A stretch of DNA of 64,000 nucleotides, taken from NCBI RefSeq assembly GCF_000397205.1, contig NC_021237.1:2047001-2111000 (forward strand). The letters are read 5' to 3'. Both the position numbers and the translations under genes were made by a program. Below are positions 52,208-61,316 of the stretch, piece by piece. This DNA comes from Pseudomonas protegens CHA0 (GTDB taxonomy: Bacteria; Pseudomonadota; Gammaproteobacteria; Pseudomonadales; Pseudomonadaceae). Under the pieces are notes generated by a model. The model was not told where the DNA came from and did no database searches. It saw only the letters and a list, made by a program, of their open reading frames with translations. Numbering within the stretch: the stretch's first letter is position 1; the number at the start of each line of letters is the position of its first letter.

Positions 52208-54925
52208 TCACTCCAGGGCGACGACAGGTTGCACGCAAGCCGCGAGCAGGCGCTTGATCTCCGGCACGCAGGAGCCACATTGGCTGCCGCAACCCAGTTG
52301 CTGTTTCAGTTGTTCCATATCCAGGCCTTGCGCGATTCCGGCGCAGACCGCGCTGTGGCTGACGTTCCTGCAATTGCACAAGATGCGCTCCTGTTGTCCT
52401 CCCAGGCCGCTGGCGTCTGGCGGTGCACTCATCGGCGCCAGCAGCCAGCGCCTTAGTTGTTCATCGGCGCGGCCTTGCTGCCACAGCTCGTGCAGCCAAT
52501 GCTGTGCCAGGGTTTCCCCGGACAAGCGGATGGCGATAATTCGCCCCTGTTCGATCCGCACTCGCTTGCCGATGGCCCGGCGGAGGTCGTCGTAGGCCAG
52601 TACCGGGCCTGTGTCGAGCTGCAATTGCCGGTCGATGGCCTGAAGCAGTGCCGCTTGTGGTGCTTGCGCATGGGCGGCGCGAATCACCAGTGCCGGGCGC
52701 TCGCGACCGGTCAGGCTGAGGCTGACATAGGCCAGAGCCTGGCAAAGAGGGCGTAGGGCCCGGAAATGCGCCTGCACATCACCTTCAATCAGCACGAACA
52801 GTTGCCAAGGCAGTTGCACCGGTTCCAGGCGCACGCCGCTGTGCTTGAGTTCCGGCTGTTTGGACAAGGGGTCGAAGGCGGGCTGGGTGACGGCATTGAC
52901 CCCGCCCTTGAGGAAGCGATCGCCGAAGTGCATGGGCAGGAAGGCTTGCCCGGGGCGCACGCTGTCATCGCCGGTCACTGCCACGATTACGCTGCCGCGC
53001 CGGCTCTTCAGGTTCACCAGTTCTCCATCTCGCAGGCGTTGGCGCCGCAGTTCGTCCGGATGCAGGCTCAGCAAGGCTTCGCTGACATGGCCGAACAACT
53101 GCGCCGCAGTGCCCGTACGGCTCATGCCGTGCCATTGGTCGCGCAGGCGGCCGGTGATCAGGGTCAGGGGGAAGCGTGCGTCCCGCTGCTCCTTGGCTGC
53201 TACATAAGGGTCGCTGACAAAACGCGCACGGCCATTGGCGGTGGGAAAGATCCCGTGTACATACAGGCGCTCAGTACCCTGGGTCGCGCCTTCAGGGAAG
53301 GGCCATTGTTGTGGGCCGAGGCGGTCGAGCAACTCGTGGCTGAGGCCGCTCAGATCCAGGTCGCGGCCGCGGGTCAGGCCCTTGTACTCATCGAACACCC
53401 GGGCGGCGCTATCGAAGGCAAACAGGCTCGGCAGGCCGGGGCGCAGGAATCGCTCCAGGCGTTGAGCAAAATCCACGGTGATCGCCCAATCCGCTCGGGC
53501 CTCGCCGGGGGCGGCAACGGCCTGGCGGACATGGGAAACCCGGCGCTCGGAGTTGGTCACCGAGCCTTGTTTTTCGCCCCAACTGGCGGCTGGCAGCAAC
53601 AGGTCGGCGAATGCCGCGGTTTCGGTGGTGGCAAAGGCTTCCTGCAGAACCACGAAAGGGCAGTTCAGCAGCGCCTCGTGCACTCGGTTCTGGTCCGGCA
53701 GGGATTGCGCCGGGTTGGTGCAGGCGATCCACAAGGCCTTGATGCGGCCGCTGCGCATCTGTTCAAACAGCTCCATTGCGCTCAAGCCAGGGCTGGCGGG
53801 AAGTTGCTCCACGCCCCAGTAGGCGGCGACTTCGGCGCGGTGTTCCGGGTCGGCAGCCTCGCGGTGTCCAGGCAGCAGGTTGCTCAAGCTGCCGGTTTCG
53901 CGCCCACCCATGGCATTGGGCTGACCGGTGAGCGAGAAGGGGCCTGCACCGGGGCGGCCGATTTGCCCGGTGGCCAGGTGCAGGTTGATCAATGCACTGT
54001 TTTTCGCGCTGCCGGCGCTGGATTGGTTCAGGCCCATGCACCACAGGGACAGAAAACTTGGCGCACTGCCCACCCACTGGGCGCATTCCTGCAATTGCTC
54101 GAGGCTGATGCCGCACAGCTGGGCCACCATCGGCGGGGTGTAGTCGCGGACCAGCGCCTTGAGCTGCACCAGGCCCTCGGTGTGTTGCTGGATGAAATCC
54201 CGGTCGATCCAGTCCTCCCACAGCAGCAGGTGAAGGATGCCGTGAAATAAAGCGACATCTGTGCCGGGCAAGATCGCCAGGTGCAGGTCAGCCAGGTCGC
54301 AAGTGTCGGTACGACGCGGGTCGATCACTATGACTTTCATCTGTGGGCGTTGGCTTTTGGCCTGTTCCAGGCGACGAAACAACACCGGATGGGCGTAGGC
54401 CATGTTGCTACCGACGATCATCACGCAGTCGCTTTGCTCCAGATCCTCATAGCTGCACGGCGGCGCGTCGGCCCCCAGGCTGCGCTTGTAGCCCACCACC
54501 GCCGAAGACATGCACAGCCGGGAATTGCTGTCGATGTTGTTGGTGCCCACCAGGGCCCGGGCCAGTTTGTTGAAGGCGTAGTAGTCCTCGGTCAGCAGTT
54601 GCCCGGAAATATAGAACGCCACGCTGTCCGGGCCGTGCCCGGCGATGGCCTGGGCGAACACCCCGGCGGCATGTTCCAGGGCGCTGTCCCAGTCGCAGCG
54701 GTTGCGGGCCAGGGCCTTGCCCAGGCGCAGTTCCGGGTACAGCGCGCGGGCCGCGTGGTCGCCGGTCAGGTGCAGGCTGGCGCCCTTGCTGCACAGTTTG
54801 CCGAAGTTGGCCGGGTGCGTCGGGTCGCCACTGACCCCGAGAATATGCCGGCCGTCATGCTCGATCAGTACCCCGCAGCCGACCCCGCAGTAGCAGCAGG
54901 TCGAGGCCGTGCTCTGGCGCTCCAT
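52208..54925 (-). CDS. nasA: Assimilatory nitrate reductase catalytic subunit
   Basis: 905 residues. N-terminal [4Fe-4S] site CCYCGVGC (C10, C13, C17, plus Cys in GKLCSKGA), molybdopterin domains (WCMGLNQSSAGSAKNSALINLHLATGQIGRPGAGPFSLTGQPNAMGGRE), and a C-terminal BFD-type [2Fe-2S] domain (ILCNCRNVSHSAVC ... CGSQCGSC). Cytoplasmic bis-MGD enzyme reducing nitrate to nitrite. The start overlaps the nirD stop (TAATG). The fused BFD domain takes the role of a separate electron-transfer subunit. Confidence 0.95.
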   Translation of the reverse strand: MERQSTASTCCYCGVGCGVLIEHDGRHILGVSGDPTHPANFGKLCSKGASLHLTGDHAARALYPELRLGKALARNRCDWDSALEHAAGVFAQAIAGHGPDSVAFYISGQLLTEDYYAFNKLARALVGTNNIDSNSRLCMSSAVVGYKRSLGADAPPCSYEDLEQSDCVMIVGSNMAYAHPVLFRRLEQAKSQRPQMKVIVIDPRRTDTCDLADLHLAILPGTDVALFHGILHLLLWEDWIDRDFIQQHTEGLVQLKALVRDYTPPMVAQLCGISLEQLQECAQWVGSAPSFLSLWCMGLNQSSAGSAKNSALINLHLATGQIGRPGAGPFSLTGQPNAMGGRETGSLSNLLPGHREAADPEHRAEVAAYWGVEQLPASPGLSAMELFEQMRSGRIKALWIACTNPAQSLPDQNRVHEALLNCPFVVLQEAFATTETAAFADLLLPAASWGEKQGSVTNSERRVSHVRQAVAAPGEARADWAITVDFAQRLERFLRPGLPSLFAFDSAARVFDEYKGLTRGRDLDLSGLSHELLDRLGPQQWPFPEGATQGTERLYVHGIFPTANGRARFVSDPYVAAKEQRDARFPLTLITGRLRDQWHGMSRTGTAAQLFGHVSEALLSLHPDELRRQRLRDGELVNLKSRRGSVIVAVTGDDSVRPGQAFLPMHFGDRFLKGGVNAVTQPAFDPLSKQPELKHSGVRLEPVQLPWQLFVLIEGDVQAHFRALRPLCQALAYVSLSLTGRERPALVIRAAHAQAPQAALLQAIDRQLQLDTGPVLAYDDLRRAIGKRVRIEQGRIIAIRLSGETLAQHWLHELWQQGRADEQLRRWLLAPMSAPPDASGLGGQQERILCNCRNVSHSAVCAGIAQGLDMEQLKQQLGCGSQCGSCVPEIKRLLAACVQPVVALE

Positions 54926-55242
54926 TACCCGGCATCCTGCAGGGCCAGCAGCACCCGGCCGCTTTCCACTCGGGCCAGATGCTGGTGGGCGCAGCCGTGG
55001 TCTGGGGCCTGGGCCTGGCCCGATTCCAGGTCGATCTGCCAGTTGTGCAGCGGGCAGGCCACGCGCTTGCCGTAGATCAACCCCTGGGACAGGGGGCCGC
55101 CTTTGTGCGGGCAGCGATCGTCGAGAGCGAAGACTTGATCATCGCTGGTACGAAAAATCGCGATATCGCCCTTGGGGCCCTTGATGATGCGCGAGCCCAG
55201 GGTATTGATCTCTTCCAGGGCGCAGATATCCAGCCAGTTCAT
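54925..55242 (-). CDS. nirD: Nitrite reductase small subunit (Rieske-type)
   Basis: 105 residues. Rieske-like motifs CPHKG and CPLHNW, C-x-H ... C-x2-H. Partner of NirB in NADH-dependent nitrite reduction to ammonium. Overlaps nirB by four bases and nasA by one; all four genes are tightly coupled. Confidence 0.95.
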   Translation of the reverse strand: MNWLDICALEEINTLGSRIIKGPKGDIAIFRTSDDQVFALDDRCPHKGGPLSQGLIYGKRVACPLHNWQIDLESGQAQAPDHGCAHQHLARVESGRVLLALQDAG

Positions 55243-57692
55243 GCCGGCACCTCCAGTTGTTTTACGGGGATCGACTCGAACTCTTTTTTCAGCTGCGGCT
55301 CGGCCAGGCGCTGTTGCCATGGGTCCTGCTCGAAGGACAGGGAAAACTGCAGGCGCTCGTTCAACGCCTTGCGCCGCTGCGGGTCTTCCAGCACGGCCTT
55401 TTTCACGTGTTCCATGCCGACCCGTTGCAGGTAGTGCACGGTGCGTTCGAGGTAGAAGGCTTCTTCGCGGTACAGCTGGAGGAAGGCGCCGTTGTATTCG
55501 CGCACTTCTTCGGCGGTCTTGAGCTTGACGAAAAACTCCGCCACCTCGGTCTTGATCCCGCCGTTGCCGCCGATGTACATCTCCCAGCCCGAATCGACGC
55601 CGATGATGCCCACGTCCTTGATCCCGGCTTCCGAGCAGTTGCGCGGGCAACCGGAGACCGCCAGCTTGACCTTGTGCGGCGACCACATGTTGAACAGGTC
55701 GTGTTCCAGCTCGATTCCCAGCTGGGTGGAGTTCTGCGTGCCGAAGCGGCAGAACTCGCTGCCGACGCAGGTCTTCACGGTGCGGATGGATTTGCCGTAG
55801 GCGTGGCCGGACGGCATGTCCAGGTCTTTCCAGACTCCGGGCAAGTCTTCCTTGCGGATGCCCAGCAGGTCGATGCGCTGGCCGCCGGTGACCTTGACCA
55901 TGGGCACCTGGTACTTGTCGGCGACATCGGCGATGCGTCGCAGCTCGGACGGATTGGTCACGCCGCCCCACATCCGCGGCACCACCGAGTAGGTCCCGTC
56001 TTTCTGGATGTTGGCGTGGGCCCGTTCGTTGATCAGCCGCGATTGCGGATCGTCCCGGGCTTCCCCCGGCCAGGTGGAGATCAGGTAGTAGTTCAGCGCC
56101 GGACGGCAAGTGGCACAGCCGTTAGGGGTGCGCCAGTTGAGGTAGCTCATGGTGCCGGCGATGGTCAGCAGGTGCTGGTCGCGGATCGCCTGGCGGATCT
56201 GCCCGTGGTTCAGGTCGCTGCAGGCGCAGATGGCTTTTTCGCTTTTCGGCTTGACGTCCGCCGCGCCGCCCACGGTATTGATCAGGATCTGTTCCACCAG
56301 CCCGGCACAGGAGCCGCAGGAGCTGGCGGCCTTGGTGTGCTTCTTGACCTCGTCGACGCTGAACAGCCCCTGTTCCTGAATGGCCTTGACGATGGTGCCC
56401 TTGCACACCCCATTGCAGCCACAGACCTCGGCAGTGTCGGCCATGCTCATGGCCTTGTCCTGGCCCTGATGGCCGACGTCGCCCAACGCGTTCTCACCGA
56501 ACATCAGGTGGTCGCGGATCTCGCCGATGGCCTGCTGCTCGCGGATCTGCCGGAAGTACCAGCCGCCATCCGCGGTGTCGCCATACAGGCAGGCGCCGAC
56601 CAGCACGTCGTCCTTGATCACCAGCTTCTTGTAGACCCCGCCAATGGGGTCGGCGAGGGTGATGGTTTCGGTACCGTCGCCACCCATGAAATCCCCGGCG
56701 GAAAACAGATCGATGCCAGTGACCTTCAACTTGGTGGACGTCACCGAGCCCTGGTAGCGGGCGAAGCCCAGTTGGGCCAGGTGGTTGGCGCAGACCTTGG
56801 CCTGTTCGAACAACGGCGCCACCAGGCCGTAGGCGATACCGCGGTGGTTGGCGCACTCGCCGATGGCGTAGATGCGCGGGTCAAAGGTTTGCAGGGTGTC
56901 GTTGACCAGTATCCCGCGGTTGCAGGGCAGGCCGGCCCGTTCCGCCAGCTCGGTGTTGGGGCGGATGCCGGCGGCCATCACCACCAGATCGGCGGGGATG
57001 ATCTCGCCATTCTTGAACTGCACCGACCCGACCCGACCATTGCCGGCATCGATCAGGGCCTGGGTCTGTTCGCACAGGCGGAACTTCAGGCCGCGGCTTT
57101 CCAGGGCGCTTTGCAGCAACTGGCCGCTGGTCTGGTCCAGTTGTCGTTCCAGCAGCCATTCGCCGATATGCACCACGGTCACATCCATGCCGCGCAGCTT
57201 GAGGCCGTTGGCGGCCTCCAGCCCCAGCAGGCCGCCGCCGATCACCACCGCATGCGTGTGAGTCTTGGCCGTGTCGATCATCGCCTGGGTGTCGGCAATG
57301 TCGCGATAGCCGATCACCCCCTGCAGGTCCTTGCCGGGAATCGGCAGGATAAAGGGCGTGGAGCCGGTGGCGATCAGCAGACGGTCATACTCGGCTTCGC
57401 TGCCGTCCTCGGCGATCACCCGGCGCCTGATCCGGTCGATCTCTACCACCTTGCGGTTGAGCAGCAGCTTGATGTGGTGGTCCAGGTACCAGTCCAGGTC
57501 GTTGAGGACGATGTCCTCGAACGTCTGTTCACCGGCCAGCACCGGCGACAGCAGGATGCGGTTGTAGTTGGTGTGGGGTTCGGCGCCGAAGACCGTGATG
57601 TCGTACAGCTCATCGCTCAGCTTGAGCAGTTCTTCCAGGGTGCGGACCCCGGCCATGCCGTTGCCGATCATCACCAGTTTGAGTCTTTTCAT
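55239..57692 (-). CDS. nirB: Nitrite reductase [NAD(P)H] large subunit
   Basis: 817 residues. FAD/NAD domain (KLVMIGNGMAGVRTLEELL), BFD-type [2Fe-2S] domains (CGCNGVCKG, CGSCAGLVEQ), and the siroheme/[4Fe-4S] reductase domain with CVGSEFCRFG and SGCPRNCSEAGI. Reduces nitrite to ammonium in six electrons. First gene of the operon; expression is gated by a NasT-type leader (57692-57855) behind a sigma-54 promoter. Confidence 0.96.
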   Translation of the reverse strand: MKRLKLVMIGNGMAGVRTLEELLKLSDELYDITVFGAEPHTNYNRILLSPVLAGEQTFEDIVLNDLDWYLDHHIKLLLNRKVVEIDRIRRRVIAEDGSEAEYDRLLIATGSTPFILPIPGKDLQGVIGYRDIADTQAMIDTAKTHTHAVVIGGGLLGLEAANGLKLRGMDVTVVHIGEWLLERQLDQTSGQLLQSALESRGLKFRLCEQTQALIDAGNGRVGSVQFKNGEIIPADLVVMAAGIRPNTELAERAGLPCNRGILVNDTLQTFDPRIYAIGECANHRGIAYGLVAPLFEQAKVCANHLAQLGFARYQGSVTSTKLKVTGIDLFSAGDFMGGDGTETITLADPIGGVYKKLVIKDDVLVGACLYGDTADGGWYFRQIREQQAIGEIRDHLMFGENALGDVGHQGQDKAMSMADTAEVCGCNGVCKGTIVKAIQEQGLFSVDEVKKHTKAASSCGSCAGLVEQILINTVGGAADVKPKSEKAICACSDLNHGQIRQAIRDQHLLTIAGTMSYLNWRTPNGCATCRPALNYYLISTWPGEARDDPQSRLINERAHANIQKDGTYSVVPRMWGGVTNPSELRRIADVADKYQVPMVKVTGGQRIDLLGIRKEDLPGVWKDLDMPSGHAYGKSIRTVKTCVGSEFCRFGTQNSTQLGIELEHDLFNMWSPHKVKLAVSGCPRNCSEAGIKDVGIIGVDSGWEMYIGGNGGIKTEVAEFFVKLKTAEEVREYNGAFLQLYREEAFYLERTVHYLQRVGMEHVKKAVLEDPQRRKALNERLQFSLSFEQDPWQQRLAEPQLKKEFESIPVKQLEVPA

Positions 57693-57758
57693 GGGCTTCT
57701 CCGGAGCTCAGGCAGGGTCAGTGACGCCTGGCTCGACAAAATGCGCGCAAACAAAAAA

Positions 57759-57789
57759 GGCGTCCCGTCAGTGGCCTGACGAGGACGCC
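57759..57789 (-). terminator. Attenuator terminator in the nirB leader
   Basis: Minus strand: GGCGTCC and CGTCAG pair with CTGACG and GGACGCC, with one unpaired base, followed by six T (57758-57753). Its 5' arm overlaps hairpin P2 (57783-57796), so the two are mutually exclusive. Confidence 0.88.
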
Positions 57790-57837
57790 TTTGTCCGATC
57801 CCGTTCTCTCGGGAAGCCTGCCTTCGTCGTTGAAGGC
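57783..57837 (-). promoter_or_regulatory. ANTAR (NasT) antiterminator hairpins of the nirB leader
   Basis: Minus strand, 5' to 3': GCCTTC-AACGAC-GAAGGC (57837-57820), TCCCG-AGAGAA-CGGGA (57814-57799), GGAC-AAAGGC-GTCC (57796-57783). All three loops are six bases with A1 and G4, the ANTAR recognition rule; the last two are separated by two bases and form the classic dual-hexaloop. A third, upstream hexaloop is extra. Confidence 0.85.
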
Positions 57838-57865
57838 CGGGCTTTATGTCTGTTGCCTGACGCAA

Positions 57866-57881
57866 TGCAGCGCCTGTGCCA
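57866..57881 (-). promoter_or_regulatory. Sigma-54 promoter of the nirB operon
   Basis: Minus strand: TGGCACAGGCGCTGCA, matching TGGCAC-N5-TTGCA at all but one defined position, including GG(-24) and GC(-12). The predicted start near 57855 lies 18 bases before the first hexaloop hairpin. Confidence 0.82.
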
Positions 57882-58082
57882 AGTGGCCGAGGTGCTGGTT
57901 TTATTGAGCTTTGATGAAGGTTCTGTGCGTGCTGATCTCGGCTGTTGCACTGAATTGAGACGCTATGCCCTGTTTCGGCTCTTTGTGGCAGATCGGGTCG
58001 CGTTTGGATCAACGGCTCCTAGGGACGCAGGGGCCTGAGGTTTGTCGGGAGTTTGAGGGGCAAGGCCACCCACCCGATGGCC

Positions 58083-59753
58083 TCAGTGATGCAGCAGTGA
58101 CAGCAACAAGATCAGGTTGAGCAGCAAGGCGAGCAGGGCGATGCCGCGCCAGACTTTCAGCGGTTCGCGTTCCAGTAATGGCCGCGATCTGGTGCTCAAG
58201 CTGCGGCGTTCGCCCTGTTCCAGCGCCAGCAGCCATTCTTCGGCAGTTTCGTAGCGCTGTGCCGGATCGGCATTCACCCCGCGCTCCAGGTTTTGTGCCA
58301 ACCATTCCGGCAGGTCCGGGCGGTAGCGGCCGGGGTTCGTCGCTGCGCCGAAACGCGGGCGCTGGAAGGCTTCGATCTCGCCGTGGGGGTAGTGCCCGGT
58401 CAGCAGGTAGTACAGGCTGACGCCTACCGCATAGAGGTCCTGTTGCGGGCCGGGAGGTTCACCGTCGAAGGCTTCCGGGGCGATAAAGCTCGGGGTGCCG
58501 GGTAGCAGGTGTGCCGGGTCCGCCGAGAGGCCGGGGCAGTACGCCAGGCCGAAATCCAGTACCCGCAGTTCGCCATCGTCCCCCAGCAGCAGGTTGTCCG
58601 GTTTGATATCCCGGTGCAGGATCTGCCGCCGGTGCAGCAGACCGATTGCCCGTAGCAGATGCTCGGCCAGGGGCTGCCACTGGGCCAGGGGCAAGGGGCC
58701 GTTCTGGCGAAGCAGTTGTGCCAGGGTGCGGCCCGGGTATTCGCGCATCAGGTAGTACAGGTGCTGGCGTGAAGTTGCGCGGTGTACCTGGGGAAAGTGA
58801 CGCCCGGCAACGCGGCGCAGCAGCCATTCTTCGCATAGCAGTCCCTGGCAGGCCGTCTGGTCGTTGTGCAGGGCCGGGGGCAAGGTCTTCAGCAGCCAGG
58901 TTTGTTGCTGTTCGTCGTGTACCCGATACAGCAAGGCCTGCTGGCTGTGGCTGAGCAATGCCTCGACTTGCCAGCCCTCGAAGCGCTGGCCGGGTTTCAG
59001 CGGCGGCGGCAGGGGCAATTGCTGCAGCTGCAGCAGGGCGTCACCGAGGCTGCTTTCGCCGAGCTCATCGACTCGCACCAGCAGCGCGCTGGCGTTGTCC
59101 TGGCTGCCTGCCAGGTGGGCGGCGCGGACCAGGGTCTGTACAGCGCTGTCCGGGTCCGTCTGGTCACGCAGAATGGCAGCGATGGCGCTGTCGCCCAGGG
59201 TGGCCCAGACTCCATCGCTGAGCATCAGGAAGCTTTCGCCCTGGCGCAGTTCGCCGTCGAGGAAGTCCAGCACCAGATGTTGGTCCAGGCCCAGGGCACG
59301 CTTGAGCACATGCTGCATGCCCGGTTGCTCCCAGACGTGGTCCTGGCTGATGCGTTGCAACTGCTGCCGGTGCCAGCGGTAGACCCGGCAGTCGCCGACA
59401 TGGGCCAGGGTGAAGCGCCGGCCCCGCAACACCAAAGCGCTGAGGGTGGTGAGCAGTGGCTGGCCGCCGCCGTTGGCCTGGAGCCAACGATTCTGGGCGA
59501 CCAGCAGGCGTTCCAGGGCTTGGGCCACAGCCCAGGTTTGCGGGGTGGCGTAGTAGTCCAGGGCCAGGGCCTGCACGCTTGAACGGGCGGCGAGGCCACC
59601 GTCGGCGCACTGGCTCACACCGTCGGCGATGGCGAACAACAGGCCTTTGCTTGCGGCCAGGTCCGGCGCCGGGGTGACCCGGCGCAGGGCGTCCTGATTT
59701 TCCGCCCGCGGTCCGGTGGCGCTGGCCTCGGCGTGGCTCAATTGCAGGCCCAT
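58083..59753 (-). CDS. Bifunctional PP2C phosphatase / Ser-Thr protein kinase, membrane-anchored
   Basis: 556 residues. PP2C-type phosphatase at about residues 1-240 (ENQDALRR, FAIADGVSQCADGG, HVGDCRVYR, MLSDGVW, QDNASALLV). Kinase domain at about 265-530, with HRDIKPDNLLL, DFG and FIAPE intact but a degenerate Gly-rich loop (LLSHSQQALLYRV). A C-terminal membrane helix (GIALLALLLNLILLLSLL) ends it. Starts seven bases after the nitrate MFS stop, so is co-expressed from the same NasT-gated leader. Targets unknown; a role in nitrate uptake control is inferred. Confidence 0.9.
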   Translation of the reverse strand: MGLQLSHAEASATGPRAENQDALRRVTPAPDLAASKGLLFAIADGVSQCADGGLAARSSVQALALDYYATPQTWAVAQALERLLVAQNRWLQANGGGQPLLTTLSALVLRGRRFTLAHVGDCRVYRWHRQQLQRISQDHVWEQPGMQHVLKRALGLDQHLVLDFLDGELRQGESFLMLSDGVWATLGDSAIAAILRDQTDPDSAVQTLVRAAHLAGSQDNASALLVRVDELGESSLGDALLQLQQLPLPPPLKPGQRFEGWQVEALLSHSQQALLYRVHDEQQQTWLLKTLPPALHNDQTACQGLLCEEWLLRRVAGRHFPQVHRATSRQHLYYLMREYPGRTLAQLLRQNGPLPLAQWQPLAEHLLRAIGLLHRRQILHRDIKPDNLLLGDDGELRVLDFGLAYCPGLSADPAHLLPGTPSFIAPEAFDGEPPGPQQDLYAVGVSLYYLLTGHYPHGEIEAFQRPRFGAATNPGRYRPDLPEWLAQNLERGVNADPAQRYETAEEWLLALEQGERRSLSTRSRPLLEREPLKVWRGIALLALLLNLILLLSLLHH

Positions 59754-59760
59754 GACGCCC

Positions 59761-60972
59761 TCAGACCCGCGCCGCAGTCACGGCGGCGGAGCCCCAGGTG
59801 GTTCTCCAGCGGCGCTTGACCCCGTGCAGGCCGAACCAGGCCAGGACCCCGAGACTGGCGAACAGCCACAGCGCCAGTTGATAGCTGCCGGTGCTCTGCT
59901 TGATCGCACCCATGCCCGCCGCCAGGGCAAAACCGCCGATGCCGCCGGCCATGCCGATCAGCCCGGTCATGACCCCTATTTCCCGGCGAAAGCGCTGCGG
60001 CACCAGTTGGAATACCGCGCCATTGCCTGCGCCGAGACCGAGCATGGTGCAGACGAACAGCACCAGCGCCGCATAGGAACTGGGCAGGTTGAAGCCCACG
60101 GCGGCGATGCACACCACCGCCACGCTATACATGCCGAGCAAGGTGCGAATACCGCCGAAACGGTCGGCCAGGGCGCCGCCCAGAGGGCGCATCAGGCTGC
60201 CGCCGAAGACGCAGGCGGCGGTGTAGTAGCCTGCGGAGATCGGGCTCAGACCGTACTGGTCGTTGAAGTAGCCAGGCAGGGCGCTGGCCAGGCCGATGAA
60301 GCCGCCGAAGGTCACGCTGTAGAAGAACATGAACCACCAGCTGTCACGATCACCCAGGGCCTTGAAGTAGTCGGCCATGGACTTGGCCTGGGGCCGTTGG
60401 GGGGCGTTCTTGGCGAGCCAGGCGAACAGCGCCAGGGTCACCAGCAGGGGAATCAGGGCGAGGCCGAACACATTGCTCCAGCCATAGGCCGCTGCCAGTA
60501 CCGGTGCCAGCAGGGCGGCGAACACCGTGCCGGAGTTGCCGGCGCCGGCGATGCCCATGGCCTTTCCCTGGTGCTGCGGCGGGTACCACTGCGAGGCCAG
60601 GGGCAGGGCCACGGCGAAGGAAGCCCCGGCCATGCCGAGGCATACCCCCAGCAGCAGCGCCTGCTCATAGCTGTGGATGCCCAGCTTCCAGGCCATGAAC
60701 AGCGCGCCGATGACGATCACCTGGCCGATCAGGCCGGCGGTCTTGGGTGACAGGCGATCGGCCAGCAGGCCCATGATGAAGCGCAGCACTGCGCCGGCGA
60801 GGATCGGCGTGGCCACCATCAGTCCGCGTTGCTGAGTGCTCAGGTGCAAGTCGGCGGCGATCTGCACCGCCAGGGGGCCCAGCAGGTACCAGACCATGAA
60901 GCTCAGGTCGAAATACAGAAAGGCCGCGAACAGGGTCGGGGTGTGGCCGGATTTCCAGAAGCTTGAATTCAT
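59761..60972 (-). CDS. Nitrate/nitrite MFS transporter (NarK/NasA-type)
   Basis: 403 residues, twelve helices. NarK signatures: [67 protein letters not shown] and [35 protein letters not shown]. Imports nitrate (or exports nitrite) across the inner membrane. ATG 60972 was chosen because the long upstream extension would translate the regulatory leader. First gene of the transcript that also encodes the PP2C-kinase. Confidence 0.92.
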   Translation of the reverse strand: [403 protein letters not shown]

Positions 60973-61077
60973 CGCGCACCTCAGCTGATAAGAGTCGTTG
61001 GAGTCGTCATGAGCTTGCAGGTGGAGCGCCGCCACGGCCGCGCCACCGACCCCGGTCAGTGGGGCCAAAACGAAAAA

Positions 61078-61121
61078 ACGTCGGCACCCGGCTCGTTGAG
61101 GGCGAGCAGGGCGCGCGACGT
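61078..61121 (-). terminator. Attenuator terminator in the nitrate-transporter leader
   Basis: Minus strand: ACGTCG (61121-61116, the 5' arm) pairs with CGACGT (61083-61078), with GCTCG/CGAGC pairing inside, then a T-run (61077-61073). The 5' arm overlaps hairpin P2. Confidence 0.82.
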
Positions 61122-61156
61122 CTTTGTCGTAGGTGGGGCAACCGCCGTTGGTTACC
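61116..61156 (-). promoter_or_regulatory. ANTAR (NasT) antiterminator hairpins of the nitrate-transporter leader
   Basis: Minus strand: GGTAACC-AACGGC-GGTTGCC (61156-61137), seven bases, then CGAC-AAAGAC-GTCG (61129-61116). Both six-base loops have A1 and G4. P2 shares its 3' arm with the terminator 5' arm. Confidence 0.85.
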
Positions 61157-61170
61157 GGTGTGGATCTGAT

Positions 61171-61186
61171 AGCAAGAGCCGCGCCA
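61171..61186 (-). promoter_or_regulatory. Sigma-54 promoter of the nitrate transporter - kinase operon
   Basis: Minus strand: TGGCGCGGCTCTTGCT, with GG(-24), GC(-12) and the TTGC box intact. Predicted start near 61160, four bases before the first hairpin. Confidence 0.8.
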
Positions 61187-61222
61187 ACCTGCGGCCGATG
61201 CTGGCTCGCATGGGCAGGTTCG

Positions 61223-61306
61223 CTGTAGGCGCTGGCTTGCCAGCGAAGGCACCCTCAAGACTGGCACAAGGTTCAGAGGCCTATTCGCCGGCAAGCCGGC
61301 TCCTAC
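61223..61306. repeat. REPIN between nasT and the transporter leader
   Basis: TGTAGGCGCTGGCTTGCCAG ... and the inverted TTCGCCGGCAAGCCGGCTCC (61284-61303). Confidence 0.85.
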
Positions 61307-61316
61307 GGGGCGCAGG

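Noticed and set aside
55257..57779. 840-codon plus-strand open frame opposite nirB
   Set aside because: Antisense shadow of nirB, whose motifs are complete on the minus strand.
60973..61068. Upstream extension of the nitrate MFS frame
   Set aside because: It would translate the regulatory leader and lacks a ribosome site; residues do not resemble a transporter N-terminus.
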